Positions 36,414-47,200 of a stretch of DNA of 64,000 nt are shown piece by piece (position 1 is the first letter of the stretch; each line of letters opens with the position of its first letter). The notes beneath the pieces were generated by a model that saw nothing but the letters and a program-made list of their open reading frames with translations, had not been told where the DNA came from and made no database searches. The DNA comes from Gemmatimonadota bacterium (GTDB lineage Bacteria > Gemmatimonadota > Gemmatimonadetes > Gemmatimonadales > GWC2-71-9): assembly GCA_003221895.1 (NCBI GenBank), contig QHUJ01000111.1, positions 19,562 through 83,561 of the forward strand. The letters run 5' to 3'. The translations under genes were made by a program, and so were the position numbers.

Positions 36414-38660
36414 ATGATGATCGCGCTCGGTGTCGGGATCGTGGTCCTGGCGTGGGCGGTGTTCACCTTCAATCGACTGATTCGGTTGCGGCAGCTGGGC
36501 GACAACGCCTGGTCCGACATCGACGTCCAGCTGAAGCGCCGTCACGATCTCATTCCCAATGTCGTCGCCGTCGTCAAAGGTCATGCCGGTTACGAGCGCG
36601 GTACGCTCGAGGCGCTGGTCGCCGCGCGTGGCCGGGCCGTTCAGGCGAGCGCGAGCCCCCCGGCGAGTCGCGCGCGCGAAGAAGATCCGCTCGGCGGCGC
36701 GCTGCAGCGTGTGTTCGCGGTCGCCGAGGCATACCCGGAGCTGCGCGCAGCGGCGAGCTTTGCCGGCCTCCAGCAGACGTTGACCGATGTCGAGGACCAC
36801 CTCCAGAATGCGCGCCGCTACTACAACGCCGTGGTGCGCGACTTCAACACGGCGATCGCGCAGTTCCCCTCCAGCATCATCGGCGGGATGATGCGGCTCC
36901 GTCCGCGAGAGTTCTTCGGTCTGGACGATCCTTCGGAGCGCGCCGTGCCGCAGGTGCCGTTGACGGTGCTGCTGCTGTGCTGCGTTGGTGCCGCATCGGT
37001 CAACGCGCAACAGCGCTCGTATTCCATCGAGCGCTTCGCTGCGCGGATCCACGTCAACCGCGACGCGTCGATCGATGTGACCGAGACCATCACGGCCCGA
37101 TTCGTCGGTTCATGGAACGGTCTGTACCGCACCGTTCCTGTCGACTACCACACGCTGCAAGGCCTGAACTGGCGCCTCGGCGTTTCATTGCAGAGCGCCC
37201 GCGACGACGTGGGCCATGATTTGCGCACCGAGACGAGCCGCGTGCGCCAGTACATCAAGTACAAGATCTGGATCCCCGGCGCCCAGAATGCTGTGCGGAC
37301 GATCGTGCTGCGCTATCACGCGACCAACGGCCTGCGCTTCTTCGACGAGCACGATGAGCTCTACTGGAATGTGACCGGTGACGAATGGGATGTGCCCATC
37401 GAAACGGCCGCGGCGACCATCGAGCTGCCCCAGAGCACGCCCGGCATACGAGCGGTAGCATTCAACGGTGTCTACGGGTCCCGCGCGCAGGACGCGACCG
37501 TGACCATTGGTGGCGACACGGTGCGCGTCGTCATGTCACACGCCCTCGGCTATCACGAAGGATTGACCGCCGTTGTCGGCTGGAATAAAGGCATGGTCCT
37601 GGCGCCGACCGCCACGGCCCGGGCGCTCGCGACCCTGCGCACCAATTGGCCGTTGTTCATTCCCGTTCCGGTGCTGCTGCTCGGCTTCGTCGCCTGGCGC
37701 CGCTCGGGAGTCGATCCGCGCGGCCGGCCGATTGCCGTGCAGTACGAGCCGCCGCGCGCGATGACGGCCGCCGAAGCCGGGACGCTGCTCGACAACAGCG
37801 CGGATATGCGGGATATCACCGCCACGCTCGTGGACCTCGCGGTGAAAGGCTACCTGCGCATTGAGGAGCATCAGGTCCCGAAGCTGTTCGGTCTTCTCGG
37901 CGGGGGCACGACGTACAACTTCCACCGCCTCAAGACGAGTGAAGGGCTCGCACTACACGAAGAGGCGGTCTTCAGCGGAATCTTCTCCGAGCGCGGCGAC
38001 GTCGTCTCGCTCGATGAGCTGAAAGACCAGTTCTACAAGCTGCTCCCCGTCATTCGCGACGCGGTTTTCGATGGCCTGACCGCTACCGGGTACTACAAGA
38101 GCCGGCCGGACAAGGTGCGGCAGAATTGGATGGGCCTGGGTGTAACCGTCGGGTTCGTTGTCGGAGTCGGAGGAGTCTTTCTCTCCAAAGTCCTGCTCTT
38201 CACACCGGTCCCTTTCATTGTCGCCGGGGTCGTCAGCGCACTCATCCTCATCGTCTTCGCCCAAATCATGCCGGCGCGCACTGAGCCGGGAGCGCGCGCC
38301 CTCGAGCAGGTGCTCGGGTTCGAGGAATTCCTGCGGCGCGTCGAGTCGGAGAACCTGAAGCGCGTCATCATCGGCCACCCGGAGCTATTCGATAAGTTCT
38401 TGCCGTTCGCGATGGCGTTTGGGGTGGAGCAGCAGTTCGCGCGGGCGTTCCAAGGGATCTACACCGAGCCCCCGCGCTGGTACGTTGGTCCCAGCGTCAC
38501 GAACTTCAACGTGACGCATTTCTCGAGCAGCATGTCGCATCTCACGACCGTGGCGGGCACGACCATGTCGTCGTCGCCCCGCAGCTCGGGTGGGTCGGGG
38601 TTTGGCGGCGGTGGAGGCTCCGGTGGCGGCGGAGGTGGCGGCGGCGGCGGGGCGTTCTAG
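36414..38660 (+). CDS. LemA-DUF2207 fusion membrane protein
   Basis: A 748-residue single chain. Residues 1-180 are a complete LemA: N-terminal helix, then LKRRHDLIPNVVAVVKGH and the end FGLDDPSERAVPQV. A signal-like membrane helix follows at about 181-197 (PLTVLLLCCVGAASV...AQQ). An exported beta-rich DUF2207 domain (about 200-405) and a membrane helix (about 412-428) come next. Then follow a cytoplasmic domain, a helix pair (about 574-620), and a Gly-rich tail (724-748) ending GGGGAF. LemA and DUF2207 are usually separate neighbouring genes. It lies 5 bp after mtnC. Confidence 0.9.
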   Translation: MMIALGVGIVVLAWAVFTFNRLIRLRQLGDNAWSDIDVQLKRRHDLIPNVVAVVKGHAGYERGTLEALVAARGRAVQASASPPASRAREEDPLGGALQRVFAVAEAYPELRAAASFAGLQQTLTDVEDHLQNARRYYNAVVRDFNTAIAQFPSSIIGGMMRLRPREFFGLDDPSERAVPQVPLTVLLLCCVGAASVNAQQRSYSIERFAARIHVNRDASIDVTETITARFVGSWNGLYRTVPVDYHTLQGLNWRLGVSLQSARDDVGHDLRTETSRVRQYIKYKIWIPGAQNAVRTIVLRYHATNGLRFFDEHDELYWNVTGDEWDVPIETAAATIELPQSTPGIRAVAFNGVYGSRAQDATVTIGGDTVRVVMSHALGYHEGLTAVVGWNKGMVLAPTATARALATLRTNWPLFIPVPVLLLGFVAWRRSGVDPRGRPIAVQYEPPRAMTAAEAGTLLDNSADMRDITATLVDLAVKGYLRIEEHQVPKLFGLLGGGTTYNFHRLKTSEGLALHEEAVFSGIFSERGDVVSLDELKDQFYKLLPVIRDAVFDGLTATGYYKSRPDKVRQNWMGLGVTVGFVVGVGGVFLSKVLLFTPVPFIVAGVVSALILIVFAQIMPARTEPGARALEQVLGFEEFLRRVESENLKRVIIGHPELFDKFLPFAMAFGVEQQFARAFQGIYTEPPRWYVGPSVTNFNVTHFSSSMSHLTTVAGTTMSSSPRSSGGSGFGGGGGSGGGGGGGGGGAF

Positions 38661-39844
38661 ACGTATTTGAGCCACCAGTCGTTGCGACGCGCCTTCAGGT
38701 CCGCATACCACCGGCTTGGGAAGTAGAGCATCACGAGCGCGAGCGCCCACACGAGGTAGAGCAATCCGAGACTCCAGGTGTACCCGTCGGGCGGCGGCGG
38801 ATTGCCCATCGGATGATTCGTGAAGAGCCACGGACTCACACTGCCCAGGCGAACCTTCGAGACTACGAGCGCGAGCGCGTGGATGAGCGCGATATGCAGC
38901 ACATAATAGAAGAACGGGACGCGCCCAAACACCGTGAGCCATTGCGTGACGGGCCCGCGCGCCCGATCGAGCAACGGTATCAGCGCGATCGTCGGACCGA
39001 GCGTCATCAGCAAGAAGCTGAGCGATGCGGGATACTTGGTGGTGTTGAGGAACGACAGCAGCGCGGGCATCTGTCCGCCTGCACTCCACGGCCGGGGATC
39101 GCCGTAGACGTTGAAACCGCGCAGGAGCAGGAACAGCGCGGTTGCCCCGAGTCCGATTTGTAGACAGAGCCGGTTGCGGCGCGCCGGCTCCAGTGTGAGG
39201 ATGGTGCCGAAGCCATAGCCCGCCGCCATCACGCCAATCCATGGAATGATCGAATAGAGGATGATCAGCGGGGTTCCATTCACTGGACCGTTGGAGAACC
39301 CGATATAGAGGATCTTCCATGCCTCGCCCAATGCCGGAGTCGCCTGGATGATCGGGCCCATCACGAGATTGTGCAGGGCGATGATCGACACGCCCACGAT
39401 ACCGACCGTGCGCGGCCGCATTCGCACGAGCCAGCTCATGATGAACATGCACCAGCCGATTACCCAGATCACCCCGCCGAGGAGGTAGTTCGCGAAGTCG
39501 ACGTTGAACGTCCAGGCGACGCGAATGACGGTGAGCTCGAGGACGATCAGCCAGATGCCGCGTATGCGGAGAAATCGGGACAGATCGGAGTGTTTGCGGC
39601 CGTAGAACAACCCGCTCGTTCCGGCCAGAAAGATGAACGCCGGAGCGACAAAGTGCGTGATCCAGCGGGTAAGGAAGATCCCCGCCGTGGGACCTCCGGC
39701 CGGGAGTCCGGAATAGACACGGACGTGATCGATCGCCATCAGCACCATGACGGCGCCGCGAATCAGATCGATAGACGCAACGCGCGAGTGGACGGCTGCC
39801 GCCGCCGCGGGCAGAGACACCGGCGCGCTCATGAAAGCGAACAT
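38657..39844 (-). CDS. DUF1624 / heparan N-acetyltransferase-like membrane protein
   Basis: A 395-residue integral membrane protein with about ten helices. It begins with RVASIDLIRGAVMVLMAIDHVR, the DUF1624 signature, whose His and Asp are conserved in acyltransferase-3-like enzymes that move acetyl groups across the membrane. The substrate is unknown. Start candidates are ATG 39844 (used), ATG 39832 or TTG 39868; none has a good ribosome site. The stop shares CTAG with the LemA-DUF2207 gene. Divergent from DUF5916 copy 2. Confidence 0.85.
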   Translation of the reverse strand: MFAFMSAPVSLPAAAAAVHSRVASIDLIRGAVMVLMAIDHVRVYSGLPAGGPTAGIFLTRWITHFVAPAFIFLAGTSGLFYGRKHSDLSRFLRIRGIWLIVLELTVIRVAWTFNVDFANYLLGGVIWVIGWCMFIMSWLVRMRPRTVGIVGVSIIALHNLVMGPIIQATPALGEAWKILYIGFSNGPVNGTPLIILYSIIPWIGVMAAGYGFGTILTLEPARRNRLCLQIGLGATALFLLLRGFNVYGDPRPWSAGGQMPALLSFLNTTKYPASLSFLLMTLGPTIALIPLLDRARGPVTQWLTVFGRVPFFYYVLHIALIHALALVVSKVRLGSVSPWLFTNHPMGNPPPPDGYTWSLGLLYLVWALALVMLYFPSRWYADLKARRNDWWLKYV

Positions 39845-39886
39845 GAGACGTACGCGCGGAACCAGCAAGTCCGGAAGCCGTTAAAT

Positions 39887-39898
39887 TGGGCCGGCCCA
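39887..39898. promoter_or_regulatory. 12-bp palindrome abutting the DUF5916 copy 2 start
   Basis: TGGGCCGGCCCA is a perfect palindrome that ends on the A of the ATG. It takes the place of a ribosome site and could act as operator or translation-blocking structure; TTAAAT lies just upstream. Confidence 0.35.
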
Positions 39899-42096
39899 TG
39901 TGGCACCGATCGGGCGGTTTCGGACTGTTCGTCGCGCTGGCCGTTCCGTTCAACGGCCACGCCCAGAGCCTTCACGTGGCCACCGCAACGGGAACCGTGC
40001 GTCTCGATGGGCGGCTGGATGAGGCCGACTGGTCGCGCGCCGACTCAATCGGCGATTTGCGCCAGCGCGAGCCTGCCGTCGGGGAGCCCGCAACTGAGCG
40101 CACCGTCGTGAAAGTGTTGCGAGACGCCGGCGCGCTGTACATCGGCGTGCAGGCCTACGACGGCGCACCCACGCGAATCCGCGCCACGCAGCTCCGCCGG
40201 GACGCTGACCTGTCCAGCGATGATCATGTGCTGCTTCTGATCGACAGCTTTCACGACCGGCGCGGGGCATTCGTCTTCGGGACCAACCCCAACGGCGCTC
40301 GCTGGGACGCGCAGCTCAGCGACCTCGACAATCTCAATCAGGATTGGAACGGCATCTGGGACGTCGCGGCTCGCCGGGATGGGAACGGGTGGACCGCGGA
40401 GTTCCGCATCCCGTTTCAGACGCTTCGCTTTGGCGCCGGCCACGACGTGCGGTTGGGCTTCAACATCGAACGCTTCGTCCGACGCAAGAACGAGAAGGAT
40501 CTGTGGCGCTCCTGGGGCCGGGCGGAGGGGCTGTATCAGCTCTTGAACGCCGGCGAGCTGAACGAGATGGGGGCTGTGCGGCGCGGCCGCGACGTGGAGC
40601 TCTACCCCTACGTGCTGAGTCGCGTGATCGAGCCCGAACACGACAGCGCCGGTACGCGTGTCGCCGACGGCTTCGTCGGCGCGAAAGCGGGTGTAGACGC
40701 GAAGCTGGGTGTCACGCCGACGCTGACGGCCGACCTGACCGTCGGTACCGACTTCGCGCAGGTGGAATCCGATCAGCAGGTCATCAACCTGACACGCTTT
40801 CCATTCTTCTTCCCGGAGAAACGCCAGTTTTTCCTCGAGTCGAGCGGGCTGTTCGACTTCGGGACGCCGGAACGAGTCCAGGCGTTCTATTCACGACGCA
40901 TCGGACTGGACACCGCCGGCAGGCCGGTTGCGATCGCCGCAGGCGCCCGTTTGTACGGGCGGGTTGGCCCATGGCGCCTCGGCCTGCTCGACGCGCAATC
41001 GGGCAGGAGCGGCCGAGAGGTCAACGACGCCGTGGTGAGATTCCAGCGCGACCTCTTCGCGAGATCGTACGTCGGGATGATCGGCGCGCTGCAGACGAAC
41101 CCGGACGGGCCATCGGCGGCGACTGCGGGATTCGACCTGGACCTCCCGCTCATCGTGGACGGCCAAAACCTCGAGCCCAAGGTCTGGATCATGGGGACGC
41201 GAACGCCCGGCATCAGCGCGCTTCCGCTCGCCTGGCGACTGTCGGCGGATTATCCCAATGACCTGTTCGACAACTTCGTCTCGCTCTATCGCATCGACGA
41301 CGGATTCAATCCAGTGCTCGGATTCGTGCGGCGCACGGGCATCTGGGAGACGACAGGGCACACCGATTTCATGCCGCGGCCGCACGCACTCGGAATCCGC
41401 CAGCTGGATTTCACGCTGCCGCTGCCGAGCTGGGACATCATTGCCAATGAGTCGGGCTCATTGACGAACACAGGGGATTGGCAGACTGCGTGGTTCGAGC
41501 TGCGGGTCTTCGGCGGCGACCGCGACAATGGAGACCACTTCGAAGTCAATCTTCAACGCCAGCTCGATGCTCCAACCGATACCTTCGAGATCTTTCACGG
41601 CGTCGACGTGGCGCCCGGACGATACTGGTGGTCGCGCTACGAGCTCCAGTACCAGATGTCGCCGGCGCATGCGCTTGGTGTCGCCGCGTTCGTCAACTGG
41701 GGCGGCTTTTTCGGTGGCCGCAGCACGGACGTGAAGCTCGAAGGCACGTTGCGCGCCGGCGGTCACGCGATCGTGGGCGTGAGCGCGACTCGAACCGCCG
41801 CCGCCCTGCCGGACGGCAACTTCACCGCACTACAGACCGCGACGCGCATCGAATACGATTTTAACCCGCGCACCAGTCTGCTGGGCTTCGGTCAGTTCAC
41901 CAACGAGGATCAGCGCGTCGACTTCAACATCCGATTCCACTGGATTCCCGTGATCGGAGACGACGTCTATCTCGTCTGGAATTCCGGCTACAGCACCAGT
42001 GCAGCGACGCGGTACAGGTTCCCGGCTGCTGCCTCCCTGACGAAGCCACTGAACGGCGCGTTCATCGTGAAAGTCGTGCACCGCCTCACCCCATGA
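39898..42096 (+). CDS. DUF5916 outer-membrane protein with CBM9-like domain (copy 2)
   Basis: A 732-residue exported protein with a signal peptide (1-22), a CBM9-like domain (about 30-205, VRLDGRLDEADWS, LYIGVQAYD) and the family linker (FAQVESDQQVINLTRFPFFFPEKRQFFLESSGLF, about 285-320). A barrel-like C-terminal half follows. It is shorter than copy 1. Its stop overlaps the start of an MFS transporter as ATGA (42093-42096), suggesting that both handle one compound. Confidence 0.88.
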   Translation: MWHRSGGFGLFVALAVPFNGHAQSLHVATATGTVRLDGRLDEADWSRADSIGDLRQREPAVGEPATERTVVKVLRDAGALYIGVQAYDGAPTRIRATQLRRDADLSSDDHVLLLIDSFHDRRGAFVFGTNPNGARWDAQLSDLDNLNQDWNGIWDVAARRDGNGWTAEFRIPFQTLRFGAGHDVRLGFNIERFVRRKNEKDLWRSWGRAEGLYQLLNAGELNEMGAVRRGRDVELYPYVLSRVIEPEHDSAGTRVADGFVGAKAGVDAKLGVTPTLTADLTVGTDFAQVESDQQVINLTRFPFFFPEKRQFFLESSGLFDFGTPERVQAFYSRRIGLDTAGRPVAIAAGARLYGRVGPWRLGLLDAQSGRSGREVNDAVVRFQRDLFARSYVGMIGALQTNPDGPSAATAGFDLDLPLIVDGQNLEPKVWIMGTRTPGISALPLAWRLSADYPNDLFDNFVSLYRIDDGFNPVLGFVRRTGIWETTGHTDFMPRPHALGIRQLDFTLPLPSWDIIANESGSLTNTGDWQTAWFELRVFGGDRDNGDHFEVNLQRQLDAPTDTFEIFHGVDVAPGRYWWSRYELQYQMSPAHALGVAAFVNWGGFFGGRSTDVKLEGTLRAGGHAIVGVSATRTAAALPDGNFTALQTATRIEYDFNPRTSLLGFGQFTNEDQRVDFNIRFHWIPVIGDDVYLVWNSGYSTSAATRYRFPAAASLTKPLNGAFIVKVVHRLTP

Positions 42097-43280
42097 CGGC
42101 CGTCATCGCGGCACTGCCCCGAGACGGGCGACTGTTATTCCTGACGCGGTTTACGCGGCTCGTCGCATACGGTGCGCTCTCCGTCGTGCTGGTCCTGTAC
42201 CTGACCACTCTGGGGCTCGGACCATCGCAGATCGGCCTACTGCTCACACTCACGCTCGTCGGCGACACGCTGGTCTCGCTCTGGCTCACGACCCGGGCCG
42301 ACCGGTTCGGACGCCGCCGCACGCTGATCATCGGCGCTGCGCTCATGGCGGCGGCGGGCCTCACGTTCGCGCTCACGACGAATTTCGTTTTTCTGGTGAT
42401 CGCGGGGATGGTCGGCGTCATCAGCCCAAGTGGCAACGAGGTCGGTCCGTTTCTTCCAATCGAGCAGGCGGCTCTCGCTCAGGTCGTTCCGACTGACCTT
42501 CGGACCGAGCTGTTTGCGTGGTACACGTTGGCAGGTGCATTGGCAACGGCGATCGGGTCCTTGTCCGCCGGGGTTGTATCGCAGACACGGCCGTATCGAG
42601 CCGTGCTGCTGCTGTATGCCGTGCTCGGCATTGTCCTCGCCATTGGGTTCACGGCTCTCTCCCCGACCGTCGAACAGGCTGCGCCTGAGAGGAGCGCGTT
42701 CCTGGGCCTCGGTCCCTCGCGGCGTATCGTGCTGCGACTGGCGGGCCTCTTCGCCCTCGACTCCTTCGCGGGCGGATTCGTTGTCCAGAGCTTCGCGGCG
42801 TACTGGTTTTACCTGCGCTTCGGCGCGAATCCCGCTACGCTGGGCGCCATTTTCTTCGGCGCCAACCTGCTCGCGGGGCTCTCCGCGCTGCTGGCGGCCC
42901 GCTTGGCCGCGCGCTTCGGGCTCGTTCGGACCATGGTCTTCACACATTTGCCGTCGAACGTGCTGCTGATTCTCGTTCCATTGATGCCAACGCTGGCGCT
43001 CGCCACACTCGTCTTATTCATGCGTTTCAGCATCAGCCAGATGGACGTGCCGACACGCCAGTCGTATCTCATGGCCGTCGTCCGGCCGGAGGAGCGGTCG
43101 GCTGCGGGTGGGGTAACGGGCGTGGCGCGGACCATCGGCGCCGCCGTGGCGCCGGTCTTCGCGGGACTCCTGTTCGCTCAGCCGGCGCTCATCAACGTCC
43201 CGTTCTTTGTTGCGGGCACGCTGAAAATCGTCTACGACGTGCTGCTGTACCGCGGGTTCGCTCGCCTTAGCTCCTCTTGA
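42093..43280 (+). CDS. Major facilitator superfamily transporter
   Basis: A 395-residue protein with about twelve hydrophobic helices. The loop between helices 2 and 3 has the MFS motif A (TTRADRFGRRRT). The conserved acidic and polar region SPSGNEVGPFLPIEQAALAQ lies near 110-130. The substrate is unknown; sequence style recalls drug or organic-ion exporters. It is translationally coupled to DUF5916 copy 2. The end overlaps the DUF1259 gene by 14 bp. Confidence 0.9.
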   Translation: MTAVIAALPRDGRLLFLTRFTRLVAYGALSVVLVLYLTTLGLGPSQIGLLLTLTLVGDTLVSLWLTTRADRFGRRRTLIIGAALMAAAGLTFALTTNFVFLVIAGMVGVISPSGNEVGPFLPIEQAALAQVVPTDLRTELFAWYTLAGALATAIGSLSAGVVSQTRPYRAVLLLYAVLGIVLAIGFTALSPTVEQAAPERSAFLGLGPSRRIVLRLAGLFALDSFAGGFVVQSFAAYWFYLRFGANPATLGAIFFGANLLAGLSALLAARLAARFGLVRTMVFTHLPSNVLLILVPLMPTLALATLVLFMRFSISQMDVPTRQSYLMAVVRPEERSAAGGVTGVARTIGAAVAPVFAGLLFAQPALINVPFFVAGTLKIVYDVLLYRGFARLSSS

Positions 43281-44139
43281 GGCTCACGTGATCGACTGCC
43301 GCCCGCAGCCTGCGCGCCAGCGCGAGCGCATCGCCTTCACCCCAGAAATGCATGAACAAGAGCCGCGGAGACTCGGCAAGCATGTGACTGTGCAGGGCGG
43401 TCACCTCGATTCCATTGGATCCCAGCGCCCGCAGCACCGGCGTCACTTCATTCGCCGTCAGGACGAAGTCTCCAGTCACGGCGGCCCGGCCCGCTCCGGT
43501 AGCCTGGAAGTTGATTGCCGTCGCCACCCCCATGGCGGGCGGGACTTCGATACTGTCCAGCATGACCGGACCGTCGCGCGGCAGGCTCAGCTGGTATACA
43601 CCGCCGTTCACGCGTCCATGTGCCCCGATGATTTGTGAGATCTGAACAGTGTCCAGACCGAGGGCGGCGGGCGGACCCTGAGCTGCCGGCGCCGCCGGCG
43701 TGCCCGTCCGGGCAAGTGCCGTATGTAAGGTTGTTGCGAGGGCGACTGCGCCTCCCCGCCCCATGATGTGGAGATACACCACGTGCGGCGATTCATGCAG
43801 CAGGTGATTATGAAGAGCGGTTTGCTCGATTCCGCCGGTCTGGAGTGCGTTTATGACCGGGCCGACTTCCGCCTCGAGCAGCACCAGATCGCCCATTAAC
43901 ATCGCGGTGCTGTCACCCGTCTGTTTCAGGGCGATCCATGACCCTAAAGCGAGCGACGGCTTGACGCTGACCGACCCGACACGAATCTGGAGATCGGCGC
44001 GGGGAAACCCTACGCGGTAGACATCGCTTTGTAATGTACCGGACCGGCCCAACACGCGGTCCACTTGTTTCCAATCGATCGGGCCTGATCCCTGCTGCAG
44101 GCTGAGCAAGACGATCGACAACGTGAAAAGGGGCGGCAT
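43267..44139 (-). CDS. Exported protein with two DUF1259 domains
   Basis: A 290-residue protein with a signal peptide (1-16) and two tandem copies of a DUF1259 (LppY/LpqO-like) domain, about 20-140 and 155-285. The repeats align along GDLVLLEAEVGPVINAL / GDFVLTANEVTPVLRAL and ALHNHLLHESP / ALHSHMLAESP, each with an H-x-H pair that may bind metal. The function of the family is unknown. AAGGA lies 6 nt before the ATG. Single gene convergent with the MFS transporter. Confidence 0.88.
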   Translation of the reverse strand: MPPLFTLSIVLLSLQQGSGPIDWKQVDRVLGRSGTLQSDVYRVGFPRADLQIRVGSVSVKPSLALGSWIALKQTGDSTAMLMGDLVLLEAEVGPVINALQTGGIEQTALHNHLLHESPHVVYLHIMGRGGAVALATTLHTALARTGTPAAPAAQGPPAALGLDTVQISQIIGAHGRVNGGVYQLSLPRDGPVMLDSIEVPPAMGVATAINFQATGAGRAAVTGDFVLTANEVTPVLRALGSNGIEVTALHSHMLAESPRLLFMHFWGEGDALALARRLRAAVDHVSLKRS

Positions 44140-44218
44140 AAGGTATCCTTAGGGACGATGGAATGGTCTCTTGGAAGAGCCTAGGCTCAGCCAGTGGTTA
44201 CGGGGGTAATCGTAGGAC

Positions 44219-47200
44219 ATGAACACCACCATTCGCGTCACACTGCTGCTCGGCGCTGCACTCTGCTTCGCAGCGCCCGCGCAGGCTCAATACTTCGGAC
44301 GCAACTCGGTCCAATACTCGACATTCAAGTTCAAGGTGCTGAAGACGCAGCACTTCGACGTCTACTTCTACGACAAGGAAGCCGACGCCGCGACACAGGC
44401 CGCACGCATGGCGGAGCGGTGGTACACCAGGCTGTCGACTGTGCTTCGCCATCAGCTGAGCAGCCGGCAACCCCTGATTCTCTACTCCGACCATCCCGAC
44501 TTCGAGCAAACGAACGTCCTCGGTGAGAGCCCGGGCGAGGGGACGGGTGGTGTCACCGAAAGCTTAAAGCGCCGCATCATCCTGCCAATGGGCTCGTCGC
44601 TCTGGGAAACAGATCACGTCATCGGTCACGAATTGACGCACGCGTTCCAATACGACATCACCGGCGTCGGCCGCAGCAATATGGGCGCGGGGTTGAACCG
44701 GGTGCCGCTGTGGTTCATCGAGGGCATGGCGGAATACATGTCGCTCGGCCCCGTGGACCCGAACACGACGATGTGGATGCGCGACGCGGTGCGCCGCGGC
44801 GAGCTGCCCAAGTTCCGCGATCTGGACAGCCCACGCTATTTCCCGTACCGCTGGGGCCAGTCGTTCTGGGCCTATCTGGGCGGGACCTATGGCGACGACA
44901 TCGTCGGCGCGCTGCTGCGTTCCGCCGGCAGGACCGGCAACGTGATCGGCGCGCTGGAAGTCATGACGCACCGCCCCGCGGACAGCATTGTCGCCGAGTG
45001 GCATCGCGCGCTCACCGAGGCGACCGAGCCGGTCGCGGTGGCGACGGGCATCCAGCTGCCGACTGATCGGGCGCATGTGCAACAGGCGCGGCAGCAGCCG
45101 GTGACGACCGCGGGCGCCCGGCTGGTCGTGAGCCCCGGCCCACAGTCGCATTACAACATCGCGCCCGCGGTGAGCCCCGACGGCAAGCGGATGGTGTACA
45201 TGTCCGACGCGGGACTGTTCTCCATCGACATGTATCTCGCGGACGCCGAGACGGGCCACACCATACGCACGCTGGTGTCGTCCACGCGGGATCCGCACCT
45301 CGAGAGCATGCAGTTCATCAACTCCGCGGGCGCGTGGGATGCGACGGGAACTCGATTCGTATTCGGCGCCGTGGTAACGGGTCACCCGGCGCTTCGGATC
45401 GTCAAAGGCACCAACGGCGATCTGGTGAAGGAGATCAAGTTCTCGGCGCTCGGCGAAATCTTCAATCCGACGTGGTCACCGGACGGCAAGCAGATCGCAT
45501 TCAGCTCCCAAGTAGGAGGCGTGACCGATCTCTTTACGTACGACCTCGAGAATGGAAAGCTGACGCGCCTGACCGATGACCTGTTCGCGGACCTCGAGCC
45601 CGCCTGGTCGCCGGATGGCAAATCCATCGCCTTCTCCACCGATCGGTTCGAGACCTCGATCGACAGCCTGACCTATGGCCAGTACCAGTTGGCGCTCATC
45701 GATGTGAGTGGCGGAGCGCCGGGGCAGATCACCCGGCTCCCCTACTTCAAAGGCGCCAAGCACATCAATCCGCAGTGGAGTCCCGACGGCAAGAGCGTGT
45801 ACTTCATCGGCGACCCGGGCGGAATCAGCAACGTGTTCCGGATCTCGCTGACCGACGGCGCGATCACGCAGATCACGAACGTCTTCAGCGGCGTGAGCGG
45901 CATTACGTCGCTCAGCCCGGCGCTCAGCGTGGCGCAGAAGGCCCCGCGCGCGGTATTCAGCGTGTACACGGGCGGGGGCTACTCGATTCAGAGCATCGAC
46001 AACCTCGACGCGACGGTGGGCACGCAGGTCACGCAGCTGCCGCCGTCAGCCAAGGAATTGCCGCCGCTCGAGCGCGAGGAAGGGATCGTCGCGGTTATTG
46101 GTGATCCGACAACGGGGCTGGTGGATCAGAATACGCTCCCCGTCGAGAGCTCGATCAGGAAGTACCGTCCCGCACTATCGCTCGACTTCATCGCGCAGCC
46201 CAACCTCGCGGTGGCCGCGGACCGGTTCGGCACCTACGTCGGCGGCGGTATCACGCTCTACTGGAGCGACATGCTGGGCGACCACAACCTGGTCACGATG
46301 GCACAGGTCAACGGTCGCATTGGCGACTTCGCGGCGCTGGTCGGCTATCAAAACCGCAGACGGCGCCTGAACTGGAGTGTCGGCGCGCAACAGATCCCAT
46401 ACATCAACGGCTACTACGCCAACGGCTTCGATGCGAGTGGCAACTACGTCGAGGTGATCGAGCGCTTCAAGCAGACGAGTCGCGAGGTCGTCGGCGTCAT
46501 GGCGTACCCCTTCAACCGGTCATTCCGGCTCGAAGCGTCAGCCAGCGCGCAACAGATCTCGTACAGCGACGAAATTCAGAAGATCGGCTACGACATCAAC
46601 AGAGGCGGCGCGGTCATCTACGACTCGACCATCCACAACCCCGTCCCTGCCGCGCTGGGTCTCGGGGGGGCGACCCTCGCATTTGTCCGCGACAATTCCT
46701 TCTTCGGTGCCACCGGGCCGATCGTGGGCGACCGGTGGCGCGTCGAGGCGGATCCCACCTTCGGGACGCTGAACTTTGTGACCGGGTTGCTCGACTACCG
46801 GAAGTACGTGATGCCGATGCGTCCATTCACGCTCGCCGGCCGCTTCCTGGGCATCGGACGCTTTGGCAAGGACGGGGACGACCCGCGCATGTATCCGATG
46901 TACATCGGATACCCGAGCCTGATCCGAGGCTATGACATGGGAAGCTTCAGCCCGAACGAGTGCCCCTCGAACACGCCCACGTGCCCCGTATTCGACGATC
47001 TGTTCGGCAGCCGCATCGCGGTCGCCAGCCTGGAGCTGCGATTCCCGCCCTTCGGCATCTTGCATGCCGGTGGTGGCTACTACGGCATCCTGCCGGTCGA
47101 CGCGGCCATCTTTTACGACGCCGGCGTTGCCTGGACCTCGACAGAGGGGGCCCAGGTCTTCGGGACCCGGGGCGGGCGTCCACTCTACCGGAGCGCAGGC

